Under the pieces are notes generated by a model that saw nothing but the letters and a program-made list of their open reading frames with translations, made no database searches and was not told where the DNA came from. The translations under genes were made by a program, and so were the position numbers. Positions 51,467-60,912 of a DNA stretch of 64,000 bases are shown here, piece after piece (within the stretch, counting starts at the first letter, position 1; each line of letters begins with the position of its first letter). Source of the DNA: Dethiosulfovibrio salsuginis (lineage in GTDB: Bacteria; Synergistota; Synergistia; Synergistales; Dethiosulfovibrionaceae). Location of the stretch: NCBI RefSeq assembly GCF_900177735.1, contig NZ_FXBB01000013.1, forward strand, positions 1 to 64,000. The letters are read 5' to 3'.

Positions 51467-52288
51467 TTAGTGAGAGATGCGTTCCCCAGACACGTACATA
51501 GAAGGGGAGAGGTAAACCTCTTTAGGCCTGACCCCTTTACCACGAACCAGGTTCACTATACACCTAGCTCCAACCCCTCCTGCGTCGAAAACGCCCCAGT
51601 CAAGGCAAGTGCAGCCTGTCTCACCGCTCAAAACCGGATCGGAGCATAACAGGATATCCCTGACGTCGCTGGAGAGAGGAGGCATGACCCCATCGTAGAT
51701 GGACAACAACCCCTCACCGTCTCTCTCAAGATCGAACAGGTATTTGAACAGAGGGCTATCGCCGCTGAAATAGCGGATAGATCTCTTTCCAGCCAGGGAT
51801 AAAACCCGCTCTGAGACCGCTTTTACGTCGTGAACTACCTTCATGGAAAAAACCTGAGAGCCTTCCCCAACGGTGACCAAAGGCACCTCGAGGGCGGTCA
51901 GGAAAGGGACATTAGCGTTCCAGATTATCCCCTCCACCTTTCGGTCCACCAGCCTCTGAAAGACCGCCTCTCCAGATGCGTGAACTCCGTCGGCCTCTTT
52001 GACTATCATCTCCATACGATAACGACTTAAAACCCTTTCGACCCCCGAGAGGAAGGCACCAGCCCAGGGGGCCTTGAGATCCCCCATAACCACCCCTACC
52101 AGGGAGGTCTTTTTGCTCGATAATCCCTGAGCCACGGTGTCTATCCTGTATCCAAGCCTCTTTGCCGCTTCCCAGACCTTTTCCCTGGTAATAGAGGATA
52201 TTCTAGGATCCCCCTTCAGGGCTCTGCTCACCGTGGCCTTGTTGACCTGAGCCTCCAGAGCTACGTCGGACATGGTTACTTTGGACAA
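51467..52288 (-). CDS. LacI-family transcriptional regulator
   Basis: The start is TTG at 52288, preceded by AGGAGG with eight bases, which gives 273 residues. The DNA-binding domain reads VTMSDVALEAQVNKATVSRALKGD and TREKVWEAAKRLGYR. The effector domain starts at TSLVGVVMGDLKAPWAGAFLSGV, but the protein is about 60 residues shorter than usual, so the ligand-binding domain is reduced. The target is unknown; the L,D-transpeptidase gene lies upstream on the same strand. Confidence 0.88.
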   Translation of the reverse strand: MSKVTMSDVALEAQVNKATVSRALKGDPRISSITREKVWEAAKRLGYRIDTVAQGLSSKKTSLVGVVMGDLKAPWAGAFLSGVERVLSRYRMEMIVKEADGVHASGEAVFQRLVDRKVEGIIWNANVPFLTALEVPLVTVGEGSQVFSMKVVHDVKAVSERVLSLAGKRSIRYFSGDSPLFKYLFDLERDGEGLLSIYDGVMPPLSSDVRDILLCSDPVLSGETGCTCLDWGVFDAGGVGARCIVNLVRGKGVRPKEVYLSPSMYVSGERISH

Positions 52289-52301
52289 AAAGACCACCTC
52301 C

Positions 52302-52886
52302 TCATGGGAGGATGATGACCCTCTGTCCAGGAGCTACCAGGGCCTTTAACTCCAGCAGAGAGTGATTGGCCATACGAATACAGCCGTGGCTGGCGTCGGT
52401 TCCTATCTCGTGAAGATGGTCGTCGTCGGTGCCGTGAATCCCTATCCCCGTCCAGGGAGGGGTCTTAATCCTTATAAACCAAGGGCCGTATCCTATAGTT
52501 TCGCCGGTCTTCTTGTCCTTGTATGGCTGCCAAAAGGAGGCATCGTCTATCCTCTGTACGGTAAAATCCCCCTCCGGTGTTCTCATATCGCCGACCTTCT
52601 GTTTCTGACCTTTAACCCTTCCTGTTGCCACAGGCCAGACTGCGAAGACGGTCTTAGAGGTCCCGTCGAGACCGAAAAGAAGGTGCTCCTCCTTTACGCA
52701 GACCCACAAAGGGGAGATCACCGGGCTTCCCTCAGTGTGGGCGACCACATCCTTCGCCCAGGAGAGGTGTGCCGTGGCCTTTTGGGATATGGAGTTCCAG
52801 CGGTCTATCGGCGAACAGTAGGCGACGGTGGCCACTAGGATAACCGCCCAAAAGGAGATGGCCGCTATAATTCTCTTTATAGCCAT
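52302..52886 (-). CDS. L,D-transpeptidase (YkuD domain)
   Basis: The start is ATG at 52886, preceded by GAGGA, giving 194 residues. It begins with a membrane segment or signal (about 5-25). The YkuD domain ends with the catalytic signature IHGTDDDHLHEIGTDASHGCIRM, where His and Cys are the active pair. It probably cross-links peptidoglycan or attaches proteins to it. The upstream nucleoside kinase gene stops five bases before this start. Confidence 0.92.
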   Translation of the reverse strand: MAIKRIIAAISFWAVILVATVAYCSPIDRWNSISQKATAHLSWAKDVVAHTEGSPVISPLWVCVKEEHLLFGLDGTSKTVFAVWPVATGRVKGQKQKVGDMRTPEGDFTVQRIDDASFWQPYKDKKTGETIGYGPWFIRIKTPPWTGIGIHGTDDDHLHEIGTDASHGCIRMANHSLLELKALVAPGQRVIILP

Positions 52887-52890
52887 AGAA

Positions 52891-54537
52891 TTAGTCCTCA
52901 AAAAGGCTTCCCCCGATAAACTCCCTCAAAATAGACTCGTTAGGGACCTTATCGGACGGCAGGGGAGGTACGAACCTAAGAAGGGACAGTAGCCTCCGGG
53001 ACTCGCCAAACAAAGGGGAGTCCTCGGGAACCGTCTGTAAAAGAGGCTCGAGATACCCTTTAAGAACGGGCAGCTCGTAAAGTAGCGCCGAGTTGAACAT
53101 TACATCCGAATGCTTCTGGTAGGGGAATATGTATTTCTGTGCTCCCCTTATCACCGACGGCCACCTCTTCAACGTCGCCTCCGGGCTGTGTCCTCTCGTT
53201 CGATGATCTCGGATCATCCTCCTAAAAAGCCTGTTGTCGGTGGTGCTGGTCCTGTTCTGCCTATCCAGGCTTACCCCCGTGAGAGGGGAGACGAAGATCC
53301 TGAATTTCTTATCCTGGGCGACCTCCTGAGTCACTCTGTCGTTGAGACCATGGATACCCTCGATTATAAGGATATCGTCGGAATCGAGTTTGAGTATCTT
53401 GCCTTCCTTTCTGCTCCCTGTGACGAAATCGAACTGCGGAAGCTGAACTTCCTGGCCCGATAGGAGCTGATTGAGATGAAGGTTCAGTAGCTCCAGATCC
53501 AAAGCCTCCAGAGCCTCAAAGTCGTACTCCCCTTTTTCGTCTAAAGGGGTTTTATCTCTGTCCACAAAATAGTCGTCCAGAGACAGAGTCACAGGCCTTT
53601 TGCCGCATACCTGAAGCTGAATTTTAAGCCTCTTGGAAGTGGTGGTCTTGCCGGAAGCCGACGGGCCGGCGATACAGACCAGAGCAGCCCCCCTGTTGAC
53701 GACCTCGTCGGCCAGATGGCTCAACCTCTGGGAGTGGAAAGCCTCGGAGATTAGCATCAGCTCCTGTCCCTTTCCCTCGGCTATAGCGTCATGGAGGTTC
53801 ACCATAGAGCTGACTCCCATGGTCTTCAGCCAGTTGGCGTACTCCAGAAAGACCTCGGAAAGCTTCTTAGACGCCTGAAAAGGGGGAAGCGACGTAGGAT
53901 AGGCCACCGTAGGAAACTGGAGGACCATACCAGGTGAAAGCAGCTTTAAACCCCAGTTTTTAAGGTAGCCCGTAGAGGGCACTAAAGGGCAGTAGAAAAA
54001 TCCGTACATATCGAGACACCTATAGACCTCGATGGGGTCCATAGAGACCCTGGAAAAAAGCCTTCCCTTCTCCGGGTTACCCTGACGCTGAAAGATCCGA
54101 CAGGCCTTATCGAGAGAGACTACCTCCCGCGATATAGGTATATCCATCTCCACCAGATCCGCCATAGCAACCTTGATGGCCTCTAAATCTTCCTCTGTAA
54201 CCTCTCCGTCGGAGAACTCCCAAAAGTGGCCCTCCGATATGGAGTGGCGGATGAAGATAGACTTACCTAAAGCCTTTCTCGTAGCAAGGAGAAGGAGAAA
54301 TCCCAGAGAGCTCCTGTAGACCATGGTCCCCTCAAAAGAGTTGGTGTCCACGAACTCCACCGATGACTCTCCGTCCAGAACCCACTCTAAGGGCCTGAGA
54401 TAGTTGTTCACCCTCCAGGCCACGATATTTCTGTTTCTGTAAAGCCCTGTGGAGGCCAATATTCCCTGACCTGAAAGGGGCATATCGCACTGTATGCTGG
54501 AGAACCCCTTTATCTTCACTTTAAAAGACATATCCAT
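52891..54537 (-). CDS. Nucleoside/uridine kinase-like protein with N-terminal TGS-related region
   Basis: The product is about 548 residues. The C-terminal ~270 residues are a uridine kinase/phosphoribulokinase-type domain with Walker A GPSASGKTTTSKRL and VTLSLDDYFVDRDKTP, then LIIEGIHGLND. The N-terminal half resembles the TGS and second additional domains of threonyl-tRNA synthetase, an arrangement known in clostridial and Thermotoga nucleoside kinases. AGGAGG lies upstream of ATG at 54537; ATG six bases later is also possible. It probably phosphorylates nucleosides such as uridine. Confidence 0.85.
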   Translation of the reverse strand: MDMSFKVKIKGFSSIQCDMPLSGQGILASTGLYRNRNIVAWRVNNYLRPLEWVLDGESSVEFVDTNSFEGTMVYRSSLGFLLLLATRKALGKSIFIRHSISEGHFWEFSDGEVTEEDLEAIKVAMADLVEMDIPISREVVSLDKACRIFQRQGNPEKGRLFSRVSMDPIEVYRCLDMYGFFYCPLVPSTGYLKNWGLKLLSPGMVLQFPTVAYPTSLPPFQASKKLSEVFLEYANWLKTMGVSSMVNLHDAIAEGKGQELMLISEAFHSQRLSHLADEVVNRGAALVCIAGPSASGKTTTSKRLKIQLQVCGKRPVTLSLDDYFVDRDKTPLDEKGEYDFEALEALDLELLNLHLNQLLSGQEVQLPQFDFVTGSRKEGKILKLDSDDILIIEGIHGLNDRVTQEVAQDKKFRIFVSPLTGVSLDRQNRTSTTDNRLFRRMIRDHRTRGHSPEATLKRWPSVIRGAQKYIFPYQKHSDVMFNSALLYELPVLKGYLEPLLQTVPEDSPLFGESRRLLSLLRFVPPLPSDKVPNESILREFIGGSLFED

Positions 54538-54572
54538 CTCTCCTCCTGATCTCGTCTCAATACACACCTTTA

Positions 54573-55313
54573 TTATAGCCTACCCTGTAGGACCAGCGAC
54601 CCTGCGACGAGGACCAGGGCCTCTATCATCTCGCATATACAGCCATAGCTATCTCCGGTAAGGCCGTTTAAGTGACGGGATATCCAACAGCCGACGAAGT
54701 AAGCGACCACCCCTGTAACCCCAAGGACCACTATGCCTATCCACCCCAGGAGAACCGTAGAGGCGACAAGAGCAAAGCCCGACGCCACGGACAACTCAAG
54801 CCGACGACAGGAACTGACGAAAACCCGTCCAGCACCGTCCTTTCTGGCAGGGGGAAAATGGAAAATAGACCACACCACCGCCCACCTCGCCAAGATAGGG
54901 GATACCAAAATCCAGTAAAATCCCCGGGGGCCGAAAGAGGATAGAGCGGCAAACTTCAGGATCAAGACAGATCCTATAGCCAGAGCTCCGAAAGTACCTA
55001 TTCGACTGTCTTTCATTATCTCAAGTGCCCTCTCCCTGGTAGCCCCTCCTCCTAAACCGTCGAAGGTATCCGCCAATCCGTCGAGATGGAGACCTCTGGT
55101 AATGGCTATCCAGAATATCAAAGCGATAGCCCCCGAAACCGAAGGAGGGAGGATATAGCTGCTTAGGACGAATAGGGAGGACACCAGTCCCCCGATAACC
55201 CCGCCTACCGCTGGGAACCACCGTGTGCTCTGCCCCATCTCCTCGTCGGACATCATTCGTCCTAAAGACACAGGTATGGAGGTCATAAACGACAAGGCCA
55301 GCAAAAACCTCAT
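54573..55313 (-). CDS. cobS: Cobalamin synthase CobS (adenosylcobinamide-GDP ribazoletransferase)
   Basis: The 246-residue membrane protein joins adenosylcobinamide-GDP with alpha-ribazole phosphate, the last step of nucleotide-loop assembly. It has about six membrane helices and the motif HLDGLADTFDGLGGG, where the Asp residues bind Mg2+. The second signature GLTGDSYGC is also present. It overlaps the stop of cobU by four bases. No cobT gene is in the window. Confidence 0.94.
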   Translation of the reverse strand: MRFLLALSFMTSIPVSLGRMMSDEEMGQSTRWFPAVGGVIGGLVSSLFVLSSYILPPSVSGAIALIFWIAITRGLHLDGLADTFDGLGGGATRERALEIMKDSRIGTFGALAIGSVLILKFAALSSFGPRGFYWILVSPILARWAVVWSIFHFPPARKDGAGRVFVSSCRRLELSVASGFALVASTVLLGWIGIVVLGVTGVVAYFVGCWISRHLNGLTGDSYGCICEMIEALVLVAGSLVLQGRL

Positions 55314-55870
55314 CGAGGCTCCCCCTTTATCCTCTGGGGAATGCCGGCGGTCAGCAAAAACACCGAATCCGCCTCCTTAGCTATAGCCTGATTGACCCAG
55401 CCCGCTATATCCCTGAATATCCTGCCTAGAGGATAGGGAGGCACCAGCCCCATGCCCACCTCGTTGGAGACGAGGACCGCCTTTATGGACCGACCTCTGA
55501 TGGCCATCAGCACCTGATCGACGTAGCTCAGGGTAGAGGATATCAACCTATCCTCGTCCTCTTTAGACAGATCATCCCAATCGGTCCTCTGGTCAAACAT
55601 GAAGTTGGTTATCATCATAGTGACACAGTCCAGCAGGAGAATAGATCGGACAGGGAGCCTCTCTATCGCCTTATGGACCTCCCTCTGGGCCTCCAGGGTT
55701 ATCCATCCATCAGGGCGGTCAGATCTATGTCTCTCCACCCTCCGGGCCATTTCATCGTCTTTTATAAAAGCGGTAGCGACGTAATAGACCGGATCGTCCA
55801 AGGACGCCAGCTCGCAAACTCGCTCCTGGGCGAAACCGCTTTTACCGCTCCTGGCCCCTCCAAGGACCAA
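55310..55870 (-). CDS. cobU: Adenosylcobinamide kinase/guanylyltransferase CobU
   Basis: The 186-residue product phosphorylates adenosylcobinamide and adds GMP. Walker A LGGARSGKSGFAQERV lies at the N-terminus. The guanylylated histidine lies in RRVERHRSDRPDGW (about residues 43-56). Walker B is LLLDCVTMMI and the end has SNEVGMGLVP. The start is TTG at 55870 with GGAGGAGAG at eight bases. Confidence 0.93.
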   Translation of the reverse strand: MVLGGARSGKSGFAQERVCELASLDDPVYYVATAFIKDDEMARRVERHRSDRPDGWITLEAQREVHKAIERLPVRSILLLDCVTMMITNFMFDQRTDWDDLSKEDEDRLISSTLSYVDQVLMAIRGRSIKAVLVSNEVGMGLVPPYPLGRIFRDIAGWVNQAIAKEADSVFLLTAGIPQRIKGEPR

Positions 55871-55887
55871 GGTTATCTCTCCTCCGT

Positions 55888-57003
55888 CTATCTCGATCGC
55901 CTCTCATTCGCAAAAAACGAGGATATAGCCCCTAAAAGGACGTCGTCTACGTCCCTGGTCTTTACCCCTATCCTAAAAAAGCCCTCTAAGCCAAAGGAAC
56001 GACAGTCCCTGACCAGTATGTTCTTGCCTTTAAGGTAGGCCATTATCTCGTCGGACCTGGGATGGTGACACAGCACGAAGTTGGCCTCGCCAGGTATAAC
56101 GGTTATGCCCATACCCTTGAGGGAATCGAAAAGCCGAGCCTTCTCCGCCCTTAGATCCCGCCACTGCTCCCGATAGTACCCCTCCTTATCGAGCACCGCC
56201 ATACCTACCGACTGAGCCTGTGCCCCGACGCTCCAGTCGGGCTGGACCGAGCTCATAGCCTTTATGGCCTCGTCGGATCCGAGAGCGTAGCCGAGCCGGA
56301 CCCCTGGAAGGCCGTAGTCTTTGGTCATAGACCGGAGCAGTATCAGCCTCCTGGAGCTCAAAAACCTCTCCAGCCTAGGTGGGTCGGCCATAAAGTTCCT
56401 GTAGGCCTCGTCCACGACCAAAATAGTGGGCCCAAGGGAACAGCACTCGATAAGCCGACCTATCTGATCCTCCCTGGCGGTATAGCCGGTGGGATTATTG
56501 GGGCTGCATAGCCATAAAATCGTAGGAGGGTCGGAGGCTATACGGTCGCAGAGCAGGGTATCCATATCAGGAGCACCCCAGAGCATAGACCGAGAAAAAT
56601 CCCACATAGAGATCTCCGCCCCCATGGCGATAGAGGGAGCTGCGTACTCGCCGTAAGCCGGAGCCACCACCGAGGCCTTTCTGCCGGCCTTGAGGTAGGC
56701 CATTGCGACCAGCCATATGGCCTGGGAGGCTCCGTTGGTCACTATGACCGACGATGGCTCCACGCCGTTTAAGCTGGCAAGTCGGTCCCTCAAGGCCCCG
56801 GAATATCGGTCAGGATAGACCCTTAGCTCCGACGATAGGGCCGCTTGGAGAACCTCTTCGTGTGAAGGAAAGGGATTTATGGATACGCTGAAATCGACGA
56901 TATCCTCGACCTTGAGTCCTTTAGACGCTATCTCCTGGTAGTCCACTCCACCGTGAACCACAGGGAGAAGGTTCCTTACGTAAGAAACAGGTAGAGGCCT
57001 CAT
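55888..57003 (-). CDS. cobD: L-threonine-O-3-phosphate decarboxylase CobD
   Basis: The 371-residue product is a fold type I PLP enzyme related to histidinol-phosphate aminotransferase. It has VDFSVSINPFPS near the N-terminus, a PLP-lysine region RSMTKDYGLPGVRLGY and VVDEAYRNF. In the corrinoid pathway it makes (R)-1-aminopropan-2-ol phosphate. The product of PduX, encoded nearby, is its substrate, which favours this over HisC. The start overlaps the cbiB stop by four bases. Confidence 0.88.
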   Translation of the reverse strand: MRPLPVSYVRNLLPVVHGGVDYQEIASKGLKVEDIVDFSVSINPFPSHEEVLQAALSSELRVYPDRYSGALRDRLASLNGVEPSSVIVTNGASQAIWLVAMAYLKAGRKASVVAPAYGEYAAPSIAMGAEISMWDFSRSMLWGAPDMDTLLCDRIASDPPTILWLCSPNNPTGYTAREDQIGRLIECCSLGPTILVVDEAYRNFMADPPRLERFLSSRRLILLRSMTKDYGLPGVRLGYALGSDEAIKAMSSVQPDWSVGAQAQSVGMAVLDKEGYYREQWRDLRAEKARLFDSLKGMGITVIPGEANFVLCHHPRSDEIMAYLKGKNILVRDCRSFGLEGFFRIGVKTRDVDDVLLGAISSFFANERRSR

Positions 57004-57908
57004 CTCATACCTACGATCAACGCGAATCCAAAGGCGACGGTGGCTAATTGAGCCACCGAGACGACCTTCATGGAAAGGTATAGATCCTCGACGTCAGGAT
57101 CTCCGTCACCTCCGGGGATAGAGTAGCAGCCCCTTTTCGTCAAGGTAATCCCCAAAGCACCTGCTATAGCCGCCATAGGCCATCCGGCGTTAGGGCTCTC
57201 GGTGGCCCGGTGAAATCTGAAGGAAGAACGGATAGCTCCCCTCCAGTCGACCTCCGAGGACCATGCACCGACGACCAGGAGCAAAGCGGACAGCCTGGCG
57301 GGCAGTATGTTAAAGAGGTCGTCCAGCAAGGCGGAGGCCTTTCCACCTAACTCAAAGTCACCGTGCCTGTACCCAACCATAGAGTCACAGGTATTTACAA
57401 ATCGATACGCCAAAGCTCCAGGAAGGCCGAAGAGGCTGTAGGCTAAAATAGGGCCAACCCACCCGTCGGAGAGATTCTCCGACAGAGACTCCACCGCCGC
57501 CCCGGCGACCTCCTGAGAGGAGAGATCGGAGGTATCCCTGCTGACCAAGTGCCAGGCCAGCTTTCCCCTCGCCTGGGCGAGGTCTCCAGCGACCAGGGCG
57601 ACGTACACCTCTCTCCCTGCGTCTAAAAGGCCGCTAGCGGACATAGTCCCTTTGAGAAACCACACCGAAAAGACGAAAGACACAGGCCACCACAGCAGTG
57701 ACACCAAAGGACCTAGCAGGGCGAAAAACATCGTCCCCGAGGCAACCATAAAGGCTCCATAAAGGAAAAGCCCTTTGGAAGGACGTCGATTCCACGCAAA
57801 TTCGATGAACTTGCCCATCCAGCAAACAGGATGAAGTTCCTCAGGTGGCTCCCCTATAAGCCGGTCCACCAATACAGCCAAAATCAAGACGATTAAAGTT
57901 TGAATCAT
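57000..57908 (-). CDS. cbiB: Adenosylcobinamide-phosphate synthase CbiB
   Basis: The 302-residue membrane protein attaches aminopropanol phosphate to adenosylcobyrate. The N-terminus reads LIGEPPEELHPVCWMGK and the middle has RDTSDLSSQEVAGAAVESLSENLSDGWVGP, both conserved in CbiB, followed by FVNTCDSMVGYRHGDFELGGKASALLDD. About six membrane segments. ATGA overlap with pduX. Confidence 0.94.
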   Translation of the reverse strand: MIQTLIVLILAVLVDRLIGEPPEELHPVCWMGKFIEFAWNRRPSKGLFLYGAFMVASGTMFFALLGPLVSLLWWPVSFVFSVWFLKGTMSASGLLDAGREVYVALVAGDLAQARGKLAWHLVSRDTSDLSSQEVAGAAVESLSENLSDGWVGPILAYSLFGLPGALAYRFVNTCDSMVGYRHGDFELGGKASALLDDLFNILPARLSALLLVVGAWSSEVDWRGAIRSSFRFHRATESPNAGWPMAAIAGALGITLTKRGCYSIPGGDGDPDVEDLYLSMKVVSVAQLATVAFGFALIVGMR

Positions 57909-58756
57909 AGTTCAACCTCCAGTAGACGAACCCCTCCTGATACCATGGGAACGTAGAAAGGATCCCCTAGCTCAGGAGGCCACAAAAGAGACTCCCCTTT
58001 GAGACGTTCCTTTTGGAAGATAGCTCCGGAGAGGGTACCGCTGTGGGCTGTCACTATACCTAACGCTCCGTTTGAGAGGGCAGCCTCCAAAATCGACTCA
58101 AGGTCATCTTTGCGGAGTATAGATTGATTTGCCAAAGCGCTCTCCGTAGCGGCAACGGCGAACAAAGGCCAGTTTCGGTCGTGCAGACCTTTTTCCAGAT
58201 CGGCTAAAATACGGTCGTAATCCCTGTCAGGACGAGAATACACCCTCTCGTTGAAGGACACCGTATCGACCTCCCCTCCAGGATCGAAAACCGCCAACAT
58301 CAGATCAGGGACGGGCCCTAGATAGCGATGGCGGGAAAATCTACGGTGATCCATAAGGACAAGGCCCTCCCAGGCCAGGCTATCGGAGGGCTCCACCGCC
58401 ACAGCTATCTCGGTGGCCTCTTCAGGAGGTAAAGGCCGACCTAGACAGGCGGCCAAACCGTAGAGAGAGGCCAGAATATCGGCGGTACTGCTGGCGTAAC
58501 CTCTAGCCCCGACCAGCTGGGTCTCCTGACGAAGGTAGATATCCATAGCCTCCCCCCACAGGTCTAACGCCACCTTCAGAGCCCTCTCGGTCTTGGACAT
58601 ATGTCCAGGCACGAAAAACCTTCCATCTCCAGGGCTGGCGGAGATCTCCACTTTGGACCACAGGCCGACAGGGCAGGATATCAGCTGAGAGACCCCCTCT
58701 GGCCATCCCTGAAAGAGCTCTCCACAGGTGCCAGGACAGCAGGCAACCGCCCTCAT
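57905..58756 (-). CDS. pduX: L-threonine kinase PduX (GHMP family)
   Basis: The 283-residue product shows the PduX-type N-terminus CCPGTCGELFQGWPEGVSQL and the GHMP kinase ATP motif GARGYASSTADILASL, and the C-terminal ITAHSGTLSGAIF. It makes L-threonine-O-3-phosphate for CobD, which is encoded two genes downstream. The pairing of both genes in one operon supports the function. Confidence 0.92.
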   Translation of the reverse strand: MRAVACCPGTCGELFQGWPEGVSQLISCPVGLWSKVEISASPGDGRFFVPGHMSKTERALKVALDLWGEAMDIYLRQETQLVGARGYASSTADILASLYGLAACLGRPLPPEEATEIAVAVEPSDSLAWEGLVLMDHRRFSRHRYLGPVPDLMLAVFDPGGEVDTVSFNERVYSRPDRDYDRILADLEKGLHDRNWPLFAVAATESALANQSILRKDDLESILEAALSNGALGIVTAHSGTLSGAIFQKERLKGESLLWPPELGDPFYVPMVSGGVRLLEVEL

Positions 58757-60228
58757 AGCCCCAATATAGCCTCCAGGGCCTTCATATCCATATGCTCCTC
58801 CATGTGATCCGCCAGTCGATCGAAAGCCCTTTCCCTGAGTTCCCTTAGGGACAGGGCCTCACCGGAAGGAGACCAGCCGAGAGACGCCAACCAGGCTCTC
58901 CTGAACTCGGGAAGGTCGAAAACACCGTGGAGGTAGGTTCCCCATATCCTGCCAGAGGGATCGGACGCTCCGTCGGGACCTTCGGATAGGTTAAAAATCG
59001 GCATCGCCGAGGTGGTCCGCCCCATATGGATTTCGTATCCCTCGACTGTCATACCTTTAAAAGGTAAAAGAGCCTCCGCCGGGGAGATTACCTGCCCCCT
59101 GGACCGGACGGTCCTTTTTTCTCCGCAAAAATCGGTTATCCCGTCCAGAAGCCCCATACCTGGAACCTGGGACTCCTGGCTCTCCACGTTTTCGGGGTCC
59201 CTGATCCATCGTCCCATCATCTGAAATCCTCCGCAAACCCCTACCACCGAGGTCCCTCGAGACGCCAGATCCTTTATGGCCCTCTCTAAACCGTTGTCCC
59301 TCATCCACATAAGGTCGGCCACGGTGCTCTTGCTCCCCGGGAGGATGACACAGTCAGGATGGCCCAGCTCGGCGGAACTACGGACGAATCGGACCCCTAC
59401 GTCGGCCTCGACAGCGAGGGCATCCATATCGTCGTAGTTGGACGTTCTGGGATAGCCGATAACCGCCAGATCGAGACTGCCTTGGGATATACGGCTATTT
59501 CCCTCCAGAAAAACCGAGTCCTCCTGGGCTATTTCCAGCCGATCGAGGTAGGGAATAAGCCCTAAGGTCGGGCGGCCTGTTAAATCCCGTAGCATCTCCA
59601 GCCCCGAGCCTATAAGCGCCGGGTCGCCTCGAAACTTGTTGATCAAAAAGCCCTTCACCAACGACTTTTCCTCCTCCTCCAACAGGGCCATAGTGCCGTA
59701 AAGGGATGCAAATACACCTCCTCTGTCGATATCGCCGACCAGTAGGACCGGGGATTGGAGGTAAGTCGCCACCCTCATATTCACTATATCGTTGGCCTTA
59801 AGGTTTATCTCCGCAGGACTGCCGGCGCCCTCCACCACCAAAAGATCAAACCTGCTTCTGAGATCGTCGAGAGCCTGGGTCACGTGACCCCAAAGCTCTT
59901 TTTTCCTGTCGTGGTAATCCAAGGCGGAGAGGCTATTCATAGGCTTTCCCATGACCACCACCTGAGACCTGGAATGGCCCTCAGGCTTTAGGAGCACAGG
60001 GTTCATCTCCACCGAAGGCTCCAGACCTGCCGCTCTGGCCTGGTCCACCTGAGCCCTTCCCATCTCCTTTCCGTCGAGGGTGACGTAGGAATTCAGGGCC
60101 ATATTCTGAGCCTTAAAAGGGGCTACCGATATTCCCTTTCGAGCGAAAATCCGGCACAGACCGGTTGCGAGGACGCTCTTACCTACATCCGACGAGGTGC
60201 CCTGAAGCATTATAGATCTTGATTTCAT
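58753..60228 (-). CDS. cobQ: Cobyric acid synthase CobQ/CbiP
   Basis: The 491-residue product amidates adenosylcobyrinic acid a,c-diamide. An N-terminal ATPase domain (MLQGTSSDVGKSVLATGLCRIF, then EGAGSPAEINLK) precedes a class I glutaminase domain with the catalytic Cys in GVCGGFQMMG and His in YLHGVFD. The length is standard. It overlaps the pduX start by four bases. GTP-binding and other early corrinoid genes are not present. Confidence 0.95.
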   Translation of the reverse strand: MKSRSIMLQGTSSDVGKSVLATGLCRIFARKGISVAPFKAQNMALNSYVTLDGKEMGRAQVDQARAAGLEPSVEMNPVLLKPEGHSRSQVVVMGKPMNSLSALDYHDRKKELWGHVTQALDDLRSRFDLLVVEGAGSPAEINLKANDIVNMRVATYLQSPVLLVGDIDRGGVFASLYGTMALLEEEEKSLVKGFLINKFRGDPALIGSGLEMLRDLTGRPTLGLIPYLDRLEIAQEDSVFLEGNSRISQGSLDLAVIGYPRTSNYDDMDALAVEADVGVRFVRSSAELGHPDCVILPGSKSTVADLMWMRDNGLERAIKDLASRGTSVVGVCGGFQMMGRWIRDPENVESQESQVPGMGLLDGITDFCGEKRTVRSRGQVISPAEALLPFKGMTVEGYEIHMGRTTSAMPIFNLSEGPDGASDPSGRIWGTYLHGVFDLPEFRRAWLASLGWSPSGEALSLRELRERAFDRLADHMEEHMDMKALEAILGL

Positions 60229-60241
60229 TCACAAGCCTCCC

Positions 60242-60778
60242 TTACCTTCCGGCCCTGGTGGCAATATACTCCTCAACCACCTTGCCGTCGTGAACAAGCC
60301 TCACTCTGTTGATCTGTCTACGACTGGAGAGCCATCTAAATCTCTCACGGGCTTCTCTTTCGTCGCAACAGTCCCGACCGGCCAGCCCCCACCACCTCTC
60401 GCCGCTGGGGTAACCTCTCCACTCCGCCAGAAGGGGCTCCTGATAACAGACCGACCAACGAAAGTCGGACCACAGAGCGGGAATCCTGTATCTCTGCCTG
60501 GCCTTCCCCGGTATGACCAAAAGGACGCTCAGCTCGTCTTTGAACCTGGTGGCGGAGCCGTTGAAAAGCACCCCCTCATGGGAATCCTGAAAGGAGAAAC
60601 TGTCCCCGTCCTTTCGGATACCCATGGACAGACACCATTTCCTCATCCTATCGAGTATCTGATCCAAAGACCTATCGCCACCGAGGGAGGCCAGCTCTTT
60701 AAGAGCGGTCTCCCTGTCCATAACGTAATCCCCTCGTTTATCCATAATGCAAAGCCTATGAAGACCGGACAGGTCCAT
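60242..60778 (-). CDS. Hypothetical protein heading the corrinoid operon
   Basis: The start is ATG at 60778 with GGAAGAGGTGAG upstream, giving 178 residues. The sequence is soluble, rich in Trp, Arg and Asp, with several Cys (WSVCYQEPLLAEWRGYPSG, then GLAGRDCCDEREARER). There is no family that I know. It is the first gene of the operon, 13 bases before cobQ and preceded by a promoter, so a role in corrinoid metabolism is suggested by context only. Confidence 0.6.
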   Translation of the reverse strand: MDLSGLHRLCIMDKRGDYVMDRETALKELASLGGDRSLDQILDRMRKWCLSMGIRKDGDSFSFQDSHEGVLFNGSATRFKDELSVLLVIPGKARQRYRIPALWSDFRWSVCYQEPLLAEWRGYPSGERWWGLAGRDCCDEREARERFRWLSSRRQINRVRLVHDGKVVEEYIATRAGR

Positions 60779-60796
60779 ATTCTCACCTCTTCCACC

Positions 60797-60826
60797 GTTA
60801 TACACCGAGATTGTACATTATGTCAG
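60797..60826 (-). promoter_or_regulatory. Probable promoter of the corrinoid operon
   Basis: Minus-strand CTGACA (60826-60821) and TATAAC (60802-60797) lie 18 bases apart, about 18 bases ahead of the operon's first start codon. No cobalamin riboswitch box is seen in this short leader. Confidence 0.5.
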
Positions 60827-60858
60827 GCCGATAGGCACTTGCCCTTTCACCGGACCAT

Positions 60859-60895
60859 CGTGGTATATTTTAGATGCGGAACGGAAAATACCACG
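60859..60895 (+). promoter_or_regulatory. Inverted repeat at the promoter of the selenoprotein candidate
   Basis: CGTGGTATATTTT (60859-60871) and AAAATACCACG (60885-60895) are inverted with a 13-base centre. The left arm contains a possible -10 box TATATT (60864-60869); TTGCCC (60839-60844) lies 19 bases before it. The dyad may be an operator or an RNA hairpin. The ribosome site GGGAG follows a few bases later. Confidence 0.45.
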
Positions 60896-60912
60896 AAAGG
60901 GAGTGACTAGAG

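Noticed and set aside
60806-60912. Cobalamin riboswitch ahead of the corrinoid operon
   Set aside because: The leader is too short and no B12-box-like sequence is visible.
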